Origin: Burkholderia metallica
Lineage (GTDB): Bacteria; Pseudomonadota; Gammaproteobacteria; Burkholderiales; Burkholderiaceae
Direction: 5' to 3'
Length of the DNA stretch: 64,000 nt
Assembly (NCBI RefSeq): GCF_902832845.1
Contig: NZ_CADFDB010000018.1
Span: 30,107-94,106, forward strand
A model generated the notes under the pieces. It saw nothing but the letters and a program-made list of their open reading frames with translations, was not told where the DNA came from and did not search any database. The translations under genes were made by a program, and so were the position numbers. Shown here one piece after another: positions 18,669 through 27,020 of this stretch. The number at the start of each line of letters is the position of its first letter. Positions within the stretch are counted from its first letter, which is position 1.

Positions 18669-19178
18669 TTACTGGACGCCGACGATCTCGATCGTCGTTT
18701 CCCAGCGGAAGTAGCCCGATACGGTACCGTCGCGATCGAGCACGGCGAAATCCGCCGTACAGGTGGTAGTGCCCGGGGCCAGCACTTCACTGCGCCAGAA
18801 ATGGTCTTTCATCGGCTGGCACGACGGATGAAGCAGGTCGTCGCCGTCCGGCACCGGCGTGGCGGCGTCACGGACATTCGCGTCGATCGGCGCGACGATC
18901 CCGGCGTCTTTCAACGCGAACCGGATGAACAGCACGGTCACCTCGGCGCGCAGCGCGAGCGCGGTTTCGCGCAGGTGAAGCTGGTCGCCCGGCGACAGGC
19001 CGGCAAAGAGCCGGTTGTCGTTGTGGCCGACCTGCCCCGCGTCGCCGGGGCTCAACACGTAGATGTGTCGGCCGTCGATCGCGGTCGGCGCGTCGGCATC
19101 CCGGCTCGCATCGGGGTAGGCCGACAGCAGCGTGACGGCGTCGACGATCGCGAGTACATCGTAACGAAGACCAGACAT
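18669..19178 (-). CDS. AidA/PixA-type inclusion body family protein (second copy)
   Basis: This is a 169-residue soluble protein of the AidA/PixA inclusion body family. Matching landmarks with the upstream gene include IDGRHIYVLSPGDAG, GDQLHLRETALALRAEV, VLFIRFA and the C-terminal GYFRWETTIEI. ATG at 19178 is preferred, with GGAGGG seven bases upstream; a GTG two codons earlier is possible. It lies 65 bases after aidA and is probably co-transcribed. In B. cenocepacia a similar pair is strongly quorum-sensing controlled. Confidence 0.82.
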   Translation of the reverse strand: MSGLRYDVLAIVDAVTLLSAYPDASRDADAPTAIDGRHIYVLSPGDAGQVGHNDNRLFAGLSPGDQLHLRETALALRAEVTVLFIRFALKDAGIVAPIDANVRDAATPVPDGDDLLHPSCQPMKDHFWRSEVLAPGTTTCTADFAVLDRDGTVSGYFRWETTIEIVGVQ

Positions 19179-19243
19179 GAACACGCCCTCCGCAACAGGG
19201 GGGCGGCACGGACGGCCGTCGCGCGGCCGCCCGCGTGCCGCGA

Positions 19244-19747
19244 TCAGTTATGGATCGAGATGAACGGATCCCACGAGAAACAGCCCTGGCTCTTGCAGTT
19301 GCGATCGATGATCTGGAACAGGAAGTGGTAGGTCACCCGGCCGACCTTCAGGCATTCCGACGACCAGTAGTAGTTCGCGACCTTCTGGCACGTCGGCACT
19401 TCGGGATTGCTCGTGTTCGGCACCGGGATCGACGCTTCCGCGACCCGTGGCGTCGGCGTCGAGATCAGATCGTTGCCGACGTTGCCGATGAACTTGTAGA
19501 ACACCACCTGGTTCTCGAAGCCCAGCGACAGGCTCGTTTCGCGCCAGCGGATCAGGTCGCCGACCTGCGCTTTCAGGTCGAGCTCGCCACCCGCCTGTCC
19601 GGAGATGACGTTGTCCTGATTGGTCACCATATAGACATAGTGCCAGTCGATCAGCGTCGGCGCGGCCGGATTCTTGCTGGGATTCGGATATTTTTTGAGA
19701 ATGGTTTCGGTATCGAACGAAACGAGCACATCGGTTACGCGTGACAT
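19244..19747 (-). CDS. aidA: AidA, quorum-sensing-regulated inclusion body family protein
   Basis: This is a 167-residue AidA/PixA-family protein. It has IDWHYVYMVTNQDNVISGQAGG, GDLIRWRETSLSLGFENQVVFYKF and the C-terminal GCFSWDPFISI. In B. cenocepacia AidA is among the genes most strongly dependent on CepR and is needed for full slow killing of nematodes. Its codon use and base composition are less GC-biased than in neighbouring genes. A LuxR-box-like dyad lies 150 bases upstream. No signal peptide is seen; the family is cytoplasmic. Confidence 0.85.
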   Translation of the reverse strand: MSRVTDVLVSFDTETILKKYPNPSKNPAAPTLIDWHYVYMVTNQDNVISGQAGGELDLKAQVGDLIRWRETSLSLGFENQVVFYKFIGNVGNDLISTPTPRVAEASIPVPNTSNPEVPTCQKVANYYWSSECLKVGRVTYHFLFQIIDRNCKSQGCFSWDPFISIHN

Positions 19748-19897
19748 AAAAGCTCCCGTTTTAAGTAATGGGATACATCGTTGCGTGAATTGCGTTGTGC
19801 GGCCGCCATCGCCTTATTCCGCAAGGATTTGTGGTGGTATCGATCCACGCGGCAGCGACGGCGAATGCAGATTACCCCGTTTGGTTAATTGTGGAAG

Positions 19898-19913
19898 CTG
19901 CCAAAGTAAACAG
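19898..19913 (-). promoter_or_regulatory. Candidate cep (LuxR-type) box upstream of aidA
   Basis: On the aidA strand the sequence reads CTGTTTACTTTGGCAG, which fits the CTG-N10-CAG dyad pattern of CepR sites and lies within CCCTG context. Its near edge is about 150 bases from the aidA ATG, in an AT-rich region. The match is by eye; binding is inferred. Confidence 0.5.
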
Positions 19914-20108
19914 GGTGGTTAAAATGGTTTATAAGGATAATGTTGAAATATGAATCAATTTAATCGATGAATAACAAAAATAGGTGGGCATTGAATATGA
20001 CAATTAATTGGTCCATTGTTTTTAGGCGCGAGAAAGGGGGCGGATGAGACCCTGCTCCCCGCGTTCAGTACGGTGACGGGGTAGAGTCCCTTCCACAGAG
20101 GAACGGCA

Positions 20109-20215
20109 CTGAAAAAGTGATTCATCGAAGAACAAATCATCGGCATCTTGAAGGCCAGCCGAAGCTGGCATGAAGCCGGCGGAGCTGTGCCGCAAGCACT
20201 GCATCTCGGAAGCGG
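20109..20215 (+). mobile_element. Remnant of an IS3-family orfA transposase
   Basis: Read with one in-frame stop and one frameshift, this stretch encodes KK, then FIEEQIIGILKAS, then MKPAELCRKHCISEA, the N-terminal helix-turn-helix region of IS3-family OrfA proteins (usual form FTEEQIIG...KDLCRKHGIS). Only about 35 codons survive, and no orfB or clear terminal repeats are visible. It lies in the 660-base gap upstream of aidA and before the hemerythrin gene and marks an old insertion or rearrangement. Confidence 0.7.
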
Positions 20216-20408
20216 CCGTCTCCGAAGCAATTCGAGTGTCACGTCGTACTCGGCGATGCACGGTTCCCCGTCGTTGATTGCGCGTCGAGTGCCGAAGGTC
20301 GCACGGGTATGCACTAGTGCATTTGCAACTGTCGCGACGCGCGCAGGTTTGTGACCATGTCGGAGCCACGGCGCACTGCGCCGGATGCCGTCCACCCGGG
20401 AGCCCCGC

Positions 20409-20864
20409 ATGTCCGAAACGATCTTCGATGCCCTGCGCGAAAGCCACGAGATCCAGCGCGCATTGATGCGCCGACTGTTGCGGTCGAGGCCGGACCCGGA
20501 TCGGGGCATCCTGTTCGAACAGCTGCGCATCGAGCTTGGCGCGCACGCGGCCGCCGAGGAGCGCTTTCTGTACGCTCCGATCCTGATGGACGACCGCGGG
20601 CTTCATCCGTCGCGCGATGCGCTTGCCGATCATCACCGGATGGACGAGATCGTCGACAACCTGCGCGGCCGCGACGCCAACTCGCGCGGCTGGCTGGCGA
20701 CTGCCCGGAAACTGTCCAAAGAATTGCACGATCATCTGAAGGAAGAGGAGAAGATCTTCTTTCAGATATCCGGAAAGATCCTGCGCGATACGGAGAAGTC
20801 GACGCTCGCGAAGCGATACCGGAACGACTATCTGCGCATGCACGCGCGGCTGGAGAGCGAATAG
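20409..20864 (+). CDS. Hemerythrin HHE domain protein
   Basis: This is a 151-residue protein with a hemerythrin-like HHE domain. Candidate di-iron ligands lie in LRESHEIQRAL, GAHAAAEERFLYAPIL, LADHHRMDEIV and ELHDHLKEEEKIFF. Such proteins bind oxygen or sense or repair damage from oxygen and nitric oxide. The ATG at 20409 is chosen for the GGGAG just upstream. It is followed within 40 bases by a metallopeptidase-like gene in the same direction, so the two may form an operon. Confidence 0.85.
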   Translation: MSETIFDALRESHEIQRALMRRLLRSRPDPDRGILFEQLRIELGAHAAAEERFLYAPILMDDRGLHPSRDALADHHRMDEIVDNLRGRDANSRGWLATARKLSKELHDHLKEEEKIFFQISGKILRDTEKSTLAKRYRNDYLRMHARLESE

Positions 20865-20901
20865 CGGACGGCGACGTCCTCCTCTACCCGGACGGCACAT
20901 C

Positions 20902-22026
20902 ATGAAAACCTTCCACTGCGGCCAATGCTCGCAACTGGTGTTCTTCGAGAACGTGAAGTGCGAGCGCTGCGATGCACTGCTCGGCTATCTGCCGGACGTC
21001 GGCGAAGTCGGCGCGTTCGAGCCCGCGGGCGACGGAACATGGCGCAGCCTGCACGCGGCCGCGCTCGGGAAACGCTATCGGCAATGCGCGAACTACGCGA
21101 TCGAGCACGTTTGCAACTGGATGATTCCGGCGGAAAGCAACGACACGCTGTGCCGCGCATGCGTGCTCACCGAGACGATCCCCGACCTGTCGTCTCCCGG
21201 CAACCGGCTGCTGTGGTTCCGGCTCGAGGCTGCGAAGCGACGGCTGCTGTATACGCTTTTGGTGCTGGGCTTGCCGGTGGAATCGCGCGCGCAGCAACCG
21301 GGACACGGGATGAGCTTCGCATTCAAGGCGTCGACGGAGAATGAGCCCGTCATGACCGGCCATGCGAACGGCCTCATCACGGTGAACCTCGACGAAGCAG
21401 ACGACGCGAAGCGCGAGCGGATCCGCGCGGACATGCGCGAGCCCTATCGCACGTTGCTCGGCCATTTTCGGCATGAAATCGGCCACTACTACTTCGACCG
21501 CCTCGTGAGCGGCAGCCGCTGGATCGACTCGTTTCGTGCCTGTTTCGGCGACGAGCGCGCCGATTACCAAGCGGCGCTCGATGCACACTATGCCAACGGC
21601 GAACCTGCGGGCTGGGAGAACGCGTACGTCAGCGGGTACGCGACGATGCACCCGTGGGAAGACTGGGCGGAGACGTGGGCGCACTACCTGCATATCGTCG
21701 ATACGCTCGATACCGCGACCGCGTGCGGGCTCGTGCTTGCCCCCGACGACACGAGCCTGCCGACGCTCGCCGACCAGACGTCCGTCGACGAAGCGAGCTT
21801 CGGCAACCTGATGCGGCGCTGGTTCCCGCTGACCTACGCGCTGAACAGCCTGAACCGCAGCATGGGGACGCCGGATGCCTATCCGTTCGTGCTGGCGCCT
21901 GCCGTCGTCGCGAAACTGCGCTTCGTGCACGATGTCGTGGCCGCATCGGGCGCCGCGACGGCGGGCAAGCCGTCGCTCGTCGCGTATGCGGCGGGGAGCG
22001 GGGCGGAGCCTGACAGCGTGACGTAG
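20902..22026 (+). CDS. Zinc-ribbon putative metallopeptidase
   Basis: This is a 374-residue protein. The N-terminus is a zinc ribbon (CGQCSQLVFFENVKCERCD), and the middle has the metalloprotease signature RHEIGHYYFDRL near residue 190, with a likely third ligand downstream in HPWEDWAETWAHYLH. This matches a bacterial family annotated as putative zinc-binding metallopeptidase. There is no signal peptide, so it acts in the cytoplasm. The substrate is unknown. Confidence 0.85.
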   Translation: MKTFHCGQCSQLVFFENVKCERCDALLGYLPDVGEVGAFEPAGDGTWRSLHAAALGKRYRQCANYAIEHVCNWMIPAESNDTLCRACVLTETIPDLSSPGNRLLWFRLEAAKRRLLYTLLVLGLPVESRAQQPGHGMSFAFKASTENEPVMTGHANGLITVNLDEADDAKRERIRADMREPYRTLLGHFRHEIGHYYFDRLVSGSRWIDSFRACFGDERADYQAALDAHYANGEPAGWENAYVSGYATMHPWEDWAETWAHYLHIVDTLDTATACGLVLAPDDTSLPTLADQTSVDEASFGNLMRRWFPLTYALNSLNRSMGTPDAYPFVLAPAVVAKLRFVHDVVAASGAATAGKPSLVAYAAGSGAEPDSVT

Positions 22027-22177
22027 ACGTCCGGCCCTGGCGACTACCGGCACGGTTCGAACACAGGCACGCGGCATGCGCGTGATGCATGTCGCCAATG
22101 TTTGATGCAAACGACGCGTGCGCTTTCACGCAGGATGGGCCTGCGCGGGCGTCCCGCTTTTCCAAGGAGAATTCCCT

Positions 22178-22399
22178 ATGAAATTCCTTTCGATCGCAGT
22201 GGTGTGTGTCGCGTTGTCGGCTGCTTCCATGTCGGCTCAGGCGGCTGGATGCCTGAAGGGCGCGGCGGTGGGTGGGGTGGCCGGGCACGTCGCCGGCCAT
22301 CATGGCGCGGTCGGTGCGGCGGCGGGATGTGCGATCGGCCATCACCATGCGGCGAAGAAGGCGAAAGAGGCGAGCGCGGCGGCTGCGGCGTCTCAGTGA
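22178..22399 (+). CDS. Small secreted glycine/histidine-rich protein
   Basis: This is a 73-residue protein with a clear signal peptide (MKFLSIAVVCVALSAASMSA, cut near QAA). The short mature part is rich in Gly, Ala and His (GGVAGHVAGHHGAVGAAAG, GHHHAAKKAKE). The start is fixed by AAGGAGA eight bases upstream. It resembles small glycine-zipper periplasmic proteins common in Burkholderia. The function is unknown; the histidines might bind metal. A strong hairpin follows the stop at once. Confidence 0.72.
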   Translation: MKFLSIAVVCVALSAASMSAQAAGCLKGAAVGGVAGHVAGHHGAVGAAAGCAIGHHHAAKKAKEASAAAAASQ

Positions 22400-22842
22400 C
22401 GCGACGGGACGAGCGGCCGCAACCAGCGGCCGCTCGTCCGTTCCCGCCGGACGGCCGTCGCGGCAAGCCGGATGGTGCCCCGCGGCCACTCCGTCGAACG
22501 GCGCGAGATCGGCGCCGAATAGGCGGCGTCAGGTGCGACCCGCGTGCCGAGCGCGAACGACTCGGCCGCCTGCTGGCAGCCGTCAAGCATGACGACGAGC
22601 GGGCCATGGCGCGGCGCGCCGCGCGGACGATACAGCGAGCAGGTGACGTGATTGACGAAACGGCCGGGTGCCGGCAGCGACGAGAAAAACGAGCAGGCCC
22701 ATACGCCGTCATTGGACAGCGCGGGCCGCTTGCGGGAGGCGGGCTTCGTACGCGGCGTCGCCGTGCGTCGCACGGCCTTTCTCTTGAGCGGCGAAGTGAA
22801 CGGATTCGATCCCGGCCAGAGACTCACCGGTTGTCGCGGCAA
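22400..22842 (-). pseudogene. Truncated PHB-depolymerase-like esterase remnant
   Basis: A minus-strand open frame begins with a polar N-terminus and then reads CSLYRPRGAPRHGPLVVMLDGCQQAAESFALGTR. This is the first strand and oxyanion-loop region of esterases of the PHB depolymerase family, where LVVMLHGCxQ is usual. After ALGTR the similarity stops, and the catalytic serine and histidine parts are absent. It is a broken gene or the 5' end of one cut by a deletion. The HG of the usual motif is changed to DG. Confidence 0.55.
22407..22439 (+). terminator. Strong GC hairpin after the small secreted protein gene
   Basis: A perfect 14-base stem, GGACGAGCGGCCGC (22407-22420) and its complement (22426-22439), encloses the loop AACCA. 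It lies eight bases after the stop codon. No run of T follows, so its efficiency is uncertain, but position and stability fit a terminator. Confidence 0.6.
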
Positions 22843-22903
22843 GATCAGTAAGCGGCATGCGACGTCGCATGCCGAATGGTGACGAAAAAAGTGCGGCCGA
22901 CCG

Positions 22904-23158
22904 TCAGACCGCGCGATTGAACAGCCGAATCACGAACAGCAGGATCACGGCGCCGATGACGGCGATGATGATCGAGCCGAGAATGCCACCGAAGCCGATG
23001 CCGAGCAATCCGGCGAGCCAGCCGCCGATCACCGCGCCGACGATGCCGACCACGATGTCGATCAGCAAGCCGAACCCTCCACCCTTGACGAGCACGCCAG
23101 CGAGCCAGCCGGCGATTGCGCCGATGATCAGCCATACGATCAAACCATGTACGTCCAT
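22904..23158 (-). CDS. GlsB/YeaQ/YmgE-family membrane protein
   Basis: This is an 84-residue hydrophobic protein with three glycine-rich membrane segments (LIVWLIIGAIAGWLAGVLVKG, IVVGIVGAVIGGWLAGLL, SIIIAVIGAVILLFVIRLF), the usual layout of the transglycosylase-associated GlsB/YeaQ family. Members are often induced by general stress. AAGGAAA precedes the ATG. It lies with CsbD and YqjE-like genes on the same strand, a common stress-envelope grouping. Confidence 0.9.
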   Translation of the reverse strand: MDVHGLIVWLIIGAIAGWLAGVLVKGGGFGLLIDIVVGIVGAVIGGWLAGLLGIGFGGILGSIIIAVIGAVILLFVIRLFNRAV

Positions 23159-23341
23159 GATGTTTCCTTATCCTTAGGATTTACGACAGATTCGTGAAAC
23201 GGGATCTGCCCGGCGGTCCGCGCAATACAGGACAAAACGCGGAACGGAATCGCTTCTTTTTGCACTACCCGGCGAAGCCGTGCCGCACGACTGAAATGGC
23301 CTGAAGCAATCGGGCCGGCATGCGCTCGGGTCCGCACCGGT

Positions 23342-23653
23342 CTACTTCTGCATGATGTCCCGCGTCATTCGCCCGATTAACGTGACCAGTCCGGTGCGAA
23401 CGGCCGTCGTCACAAGCCGCCGCGGCCCGAGGATCACGAGACAGGCCAGCGCCACTGCGACGGCTGCGCCGGTCGATCCGCCGAGGGTCGGCAGTTTCAT
23501 CGCCGGATATACCGCGATATCGCCGGGACGGGCCCGCCGTGTCATTTCGACGACGTGGTTCGACGCGGACAATTCGGCACGGGTCGCTGCCATGCGGGCC
23601 AGCAGTACGCGCCGCCTCGATTCCGGCGAACCGTCGGGGATTCGGCTTTTCAT
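23342..23653 (-). CDS. Small membrane protein, YqjK-like
   Basis: This is a 103-residue protein. A basic N-terminus (ESRRRVLLARMAATRAELS) is followed by one strong membrane segment, STGAAVAVALACLVILG. The layout resembles YqjK-type proteins that follow yqjD and yqjE. Its ATG overlaps the stop of the upstream gene (TGATG), so translation is coupled. The function is unknown. Confidence 0.7.
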   Translation of the reverse strand: MKSRIPDGSPESRRRVLLARMAATRAELSASNHVVEMTRRARPGDIAVYPAMKLPTLGGSTGAAVAVALACLVILGPRRLVTTAVRTGLVTLIGRMTRDIMQK

Positions 23654-24024
23654 CACAGGCTCTCTTTGATGGTCTGGATGTCGCGCTGCAATTCGTCGGT
23701 CAGGACGGAAAACGTGCCGCGCTCGGCACGCATGCGCACCGCCGCGAAGGAGGCGATCGACACGCACACCCAGAACCCGGCGACGATCCATGACGTCTCG
23801 ATCAGGTACGGCGTTCGTGCGGCGCTGACGATCGCCGCCACGCACACGAAAGCCAGCCCGAACGTTACGCTCAGGCCGAGCAGTGCGTACAGCATCAGAT
23901 CGCGCAAGAAGTACTTCCTGGCGAGATCGAATTCGATTGCCGCGAGACCCGCGTAATCGGTCAGGCGCGCGACCGAGAATTGCGCGACATCCTGCCATTT
24001 CCTGATTCTTGAAAGCAAAACCAT
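23653..24024 (-). CDS. YqjE/phage-holin-family membrane protein
   Basis: This is a 123-residue protein with two membrane helices (YALLGLSVTFGLAFVCVAAIV and TSWIVAGFWVCVSIASFAAV) and a basic, helical N-terminus, as in the YqjE (holin superfamily III) family. The ATG at 24024 has GGAG six bases upstream; an in-frame start eight codons earlier is less likely. It follows the CsbD gene and is coupled to the next gene. Confidence 0.75.
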   Translation of the reverse strand: MVLLSRIRKWQDVAQFSVARLTDYAGLAAIEFDLARKYFLRDLMLYALLGLSVTFGLAFVCVAAIVSAARTPYLIETSWIVAGFWVCVSIASFAAVRMRAERGTFSVLTDELQRDIQTIKESL

Positions 24025-24076
24025 GACATGCTCCGATGATGACCTCAATGCATGCCGTCGGGCTCGCGACAGCCGA

Positions 24077-24325
24077 TCAGCGCTTCGACCACAGTGCGCC
24101 GATGACGAAACTCACCGCCGCAACGGTCGCCAGCGTCGCAATCGGATTGCTTGCGGCAACGTCGCGCACCTGCTCGAGCGCCTCGCCATAGGTTTGCTGA
24201 ACCGCGCCGGCCACCTGACGCGCTTTTCCCTCGAACTGCATGTCGGCACTGCCCGTGGCGTCCCCTACCGCTTCCTGCGCCTTGCCCGCCAGCTTCTGTA
24301 CCGTGCCTTCCGTCTTTTCGAACAT
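24077..24325 (-). CDS. CsbD/YqjD-like stress protein
   Basis: This is an 82-residue protein. The N-terminal part has the CsbD repeat pattern (EGTVQKLAGKAQEAVGDATG, GKARQVAGAVQQTYG). The C-terminus carries a membrane anchor, NPIATLATVAAVSFVIGALW, like YqjD/ElaB proteins that tether to the inner membrane. GAGG lies upstream of the ATG. It is the first gene of the small stress-envelope operon running to 23342. Confidence 0.87.
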   Translation of the reverse strand: MFEKTEGTVQKLAGKAQEAVGDATGSADMQFEGKARQVAGAVQQTYGEALEQVRDVAASNPIATLATVAAVSFVIGALWSKR

Positions 24326-24444
24326 GATCGACCTCGTCGTTCAATCGGGTTGCCTGACTATCGGGACAACGATGGATCACATTCGTGAAGCCGTTCGATA
24401 TCCCGGGACTCAGTGTAGAGAGGCCGCGCGTTGCGCGTCATGTT

Positions 24445-24473
24445 CAAATGCACCGGGACGGGTAGTGCATTTG
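24445..24473. repeat. Perfect inverted repeat, operator-like
   Basis: CAAATGCAC (24445-24453) and GTGCATTTG (24465-24473) form a perfect nine-base inverted repeat with an 11-base centre. It lies 120 bases upstream of the CsbD operon. It could be an operator for that operon; no regulator is assigned. Confidence 0.45.
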
Positions 24474-24690
24474 AGGGGGGCGGTGACGAATCGCACGCGG
24501 GATCGCGTCGGGGCAGGGGGCGCGGTGGCTGTCGAAGTGCCGACGAGTGGGCAACGAAGCAACGCACGATTGCACATGCGCGCTGCTTGCAAGGATGCGC
24601 GGCGAACGAATTTACGACGTCCGCCGGATACTTTATCGCTTTATATCGCTTGGGATAACCGGCTCGCAAGAACAGAATTTTCGCTGCCGG

Positions 24691-24725
24691 AACGCCGGGC
24701 CATGCGTGTCGCATGGCCCGGCGTT
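24691..24725. repeat. Perfect 16-bp palindrome with 3-base loop
   Basis: AACGCCGGGCCATGCG (24691-24706) is followed by TGT and its exact reverse complement (24710-24725). There is no T-run on either side. It could be a strong transcription terminator, a REP-like element or the end of a lost element. It lies in a 595-base gap with no convincing gene. A second hairpin, ACGGCGGAC with complement, is at 24781-24804. Confidence 0.6.
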
Positions 24726-24920
24726 CGCTTCATGGGTGGTCGATCGCAAATGCCCATGCGACGCGGCGCGCCTGATCAATACGGCGGACATTGCCGTCCG
24801 CCGTGCACGGATATCGTGCTGCTCGCGTTCGCGGTGTGTTTCACAGCGCGAACGACCTGACGACGCCGTTCTGCGGCATCGACGACGTCGCGCGCGAGTT
24901 CGGTCTGACGCCCGAACAGG

Positions 24921-26315
24921 TTAGCCCACCTGCGTGCCATGCTCCTCCGCAAGCAACCGTCGATAATGAGGCAGCGCACCGAACAGCAGCCACGCGGCGA
25001 GCGCCGCCGCGATCGTGCAGATGATGCCGATCGAATTGCCGACCATCTTCGGATTGCCAAATACGCGATCGGTGAAGAGCGCAATCAGCGTCGGCCCGAG
25101 CCCGAAGCCGATCAACTGCGCGAAGAACGAGTAGAGTGCGCCGACGGTGCCACGCATGCGGCTGGGCGCGACGAGTTGCAGCGCCGCGGCCATGCACCCG
25201 GTCGGCAAGGTGAAGAAAAACACGGTTCCGGCAGCCGCAGTCAGCGTCCCCGTCGCGCCGGGTGCGAACGGAATGCTCGCGCAGCAGAGCAGCATCGGGA
25301 TCATCGCGAACGCAGCCGTGCGCAACGGTGCGTCCTCGTAGCCGCGCTTTTCGAACCGGCGCACGACCCAGGGCCCTGCCAGCGCGCCGGCAATCCCGCA
25401 GCAGACCACCAGCGCGCCGAAACGAAACCCGACGAGCGCCGCGGGCATGCCGTGCGAACGGATCAGGTACGTTGGCATCCATGCGGGCATGCCGAGCACG
25501 ACGATCGCGAGCATACCGACGCCGAGCAGGATGCGCGCATAGAATCCGCGTCGCGCCCACAGGAACTGAATGGATTCCCGGGTCGAGAACTGCCGATCGT
25601 CCGCACTCCCGCTGACGACCTTGCTGCGCATGGGCTCGCGTACCGTCAGCCATACCAGCAACGCGAACAGCATGCCAGGCAGCCCGATCAGCACGAACGC
25701 GAGCTGCCAGGTTTCAAACCCGGCGAGCATAGGAAACTGCTGATGGACGTCGCGGGCAAACGAGATGACAAGGCCGCCGGCGACGAGCGACAGTCCGCCG
25801 CCAAGCATCGGCCCGAGAATGAACACGCTCATCGCGCGCGGCATCCGCTTCGCCGAAAAGCAGTCCGCAATCATCGACAACGCGACCGGAAACACGCACG
25901 CCTCGCTGGCGCCGACGCCGAAGCGCGCGAGGAACAGCCCCTGGAACGTCGTGGCCTTGCCGCACAGGGCCGTGAAGATACACCACAGGCAAATGCCGAC
26001 CAGCAGAATGTTGCGCCGGTTGGTCACGTCGACCAGCCGGCCGAAAAGCGGCGATGCGATCAGGTACGCGGAGATGAACGCGATGCCCTGCACGAGGCTG
26101 AGTTGCGTATCGGAAATGGCGAGCGAATGCCGGATCGGGTCGACGAGCAGGTTGAGGAGCTGGCGGTCGATATACGCGAGCGAATATGCCAGCGTGATGA
26201 TAGCCAGGATGTACCACGACCTGAGACTGTCGTGGACGACCCTCGACGAGGATCGTCCCGCTAGCGCGTCATCCAGGCCGCCAACGGGCGGGATTTCATT
26301 CATGGCATTCCTCAT
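24921..26315 (-). CDS. MFS transporter (aromatic acid/hexuronate-type)
   Basis: This is a 464-residue, twelve-helix major facilitator. It has YSLAYIDRQLLNLLVDPIR in helix 1, FGRLVDVTNRRNILLVG (the MFS loop 2-3 motif) and GASEACVFPVALSMIADCF in helix 5. This type takes up organic acids or steroid- or aromatic-type acids. The ATG at 26315 is chosen for GGAG five bases upstream. A shared operator-like palindrome lies about 150 bases before it, so it probably belongs to the catabolic regulon described below. Confidence 0.87.
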   Translation of the reverse strand: MRNAMNEIPPVGGLDDALAGRSSSRVVHDSLRSWYILAIITLAYSLAYIDRQLLNLLVDPIRHSLAISDTQLSLVQGIAFISAYLIASPLFGRLVDVTNRRNILLVGICLWCIFTALCGKATTFQGLFLARFGVGASEACVFPVALSMIADCFSAKRMPRAMSVFILGPMLGGGLSLVAGGLVISFARDVHQQFPMLAGFETWQLAFVLIGLPGMLFALLVWLTVREPMRSKVVSGSADDRQFSTRESIQFLWARRGFYARILLGVGMLAIVVLGMPAWMPTYLIRSHGMPAALVGFRFGALVVCCGIAGALAGPWVVRRFEKRGYEDAPLRTAAFAMIPMLLCCASIPFAPGATGTLTAAAGTVFFFTLPTGCMAAALQLVAPSRMRGTVGALYSFFAQLIGFGLGPTLIALFTDRVFGNPKMVGNSIGIICTIAAALAAWLLFGALPHYRRLLAEEHGTQVG

Positions 26316-26459
26316 CTTGTCTCCGATGCGATCGTCTGATTCGTGTGAAGGGGGATGTCGAGACGGCATGTCGCTTGCGCGTCACGCCGATCACTCGCAT
26401 CCGGACGGCCTGGGTCGTCGGTCGACGCATTGGCGATTTCGCCGCCACGCGTTCGATAA

Positions 26460-26483
26460 CCAAACTATCGTTAGGTAGTTTGG
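26460..26483. promoter_or_regulatory. Shared catabolic operator, copy A (MFS transporter)
   Basis: A 24-base site with perfect 8-base arms, CCAAACTA and TAGTTTGG, around TCGTTAGG. It matches copy B in front of the porin gene at 20 of 24 bases. It lies 145-168 bases upstream of the MFS start. Confidence 0.6.
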
Positions 26484-26609
26484 CGCGGCATGAAGTGATG
26501 TGCCATGAGTGTTATCCATTAAGCGTGGCTGCCATGAACCGTGAACTGCCACGCGGCTTCCACGCCCTGTGCCGAGGCACGGCGCACTCGATGTCCTGCG
26601 TGCTCGTTG

Positions 26610-26940
26610 CCGACCCGCGACGTTGTGCAGGCCAATCCGCTGACCGAGCATCGCGGCGTGAATCCCGGACGGCATTCGGACTGGCCGCAGGACGTGAACG
26701 GGTTCTTCCCTGGCACCCGCAGATCTCGGCGAACCCGTTCTGGACGCACGCGTTCGGGCCGACATCGGCCAACACGACGATCCGGGAGGCGCGCTTCTAC
26801 AACAAGAAGCCGAAGAGCGTGCGGAAGCGCATGCAACTCGAGCACTTCACGTCGCATATCTCCGACGGAGTGCTCGAGGATCTCGGCAACATCGAATCGA
26901 TGCGGGCCGGCATGGAGACGGGCGCGCGCGGGCCGGTTGG
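26610..26940 (+). pseudogene. Rieske ring-hydroxylating oxygenase alpha-subunit remnant (C-terminal)
   Basis: Plus-strand coding fragments in two frames read GVNPGRHSDWPQDVNGFFP and then, after a frameshift near 26705, NPFWTHAFGPTSANTTIREA, RFYNKKPKS and LEDLGNIESMRAGMETGA. This matches the C-terminal catalytic part of Rieske dioxygenase alpha subunits, where NPxRHxDWxxDVN and the terminal ED...ESMQ-like segment are typical. No Rieske cluster domain or intact frame remains. It suggests that this catabolic region once included a ring hydroxylase. Confidence 0.65.
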
Positions 26941-27020
26941 CGCGCGATGCGGGCAACGAAGCGAGCGCGCACCGGCCGTCGTGGCGACGGCGGTGCGCGT
27001 GACGAGGCGACCGGTTCCGG

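Noticed and set aside
24791-25024. Plus-strand frame with the stretch PFCGIDDVAREFGLTPEQV
   Set aside because: The short stretch looks protein-like, but it runs into the 3' end of the MFS gene and no family could be named; it may be another relic, and evidence is too thin to annotate.
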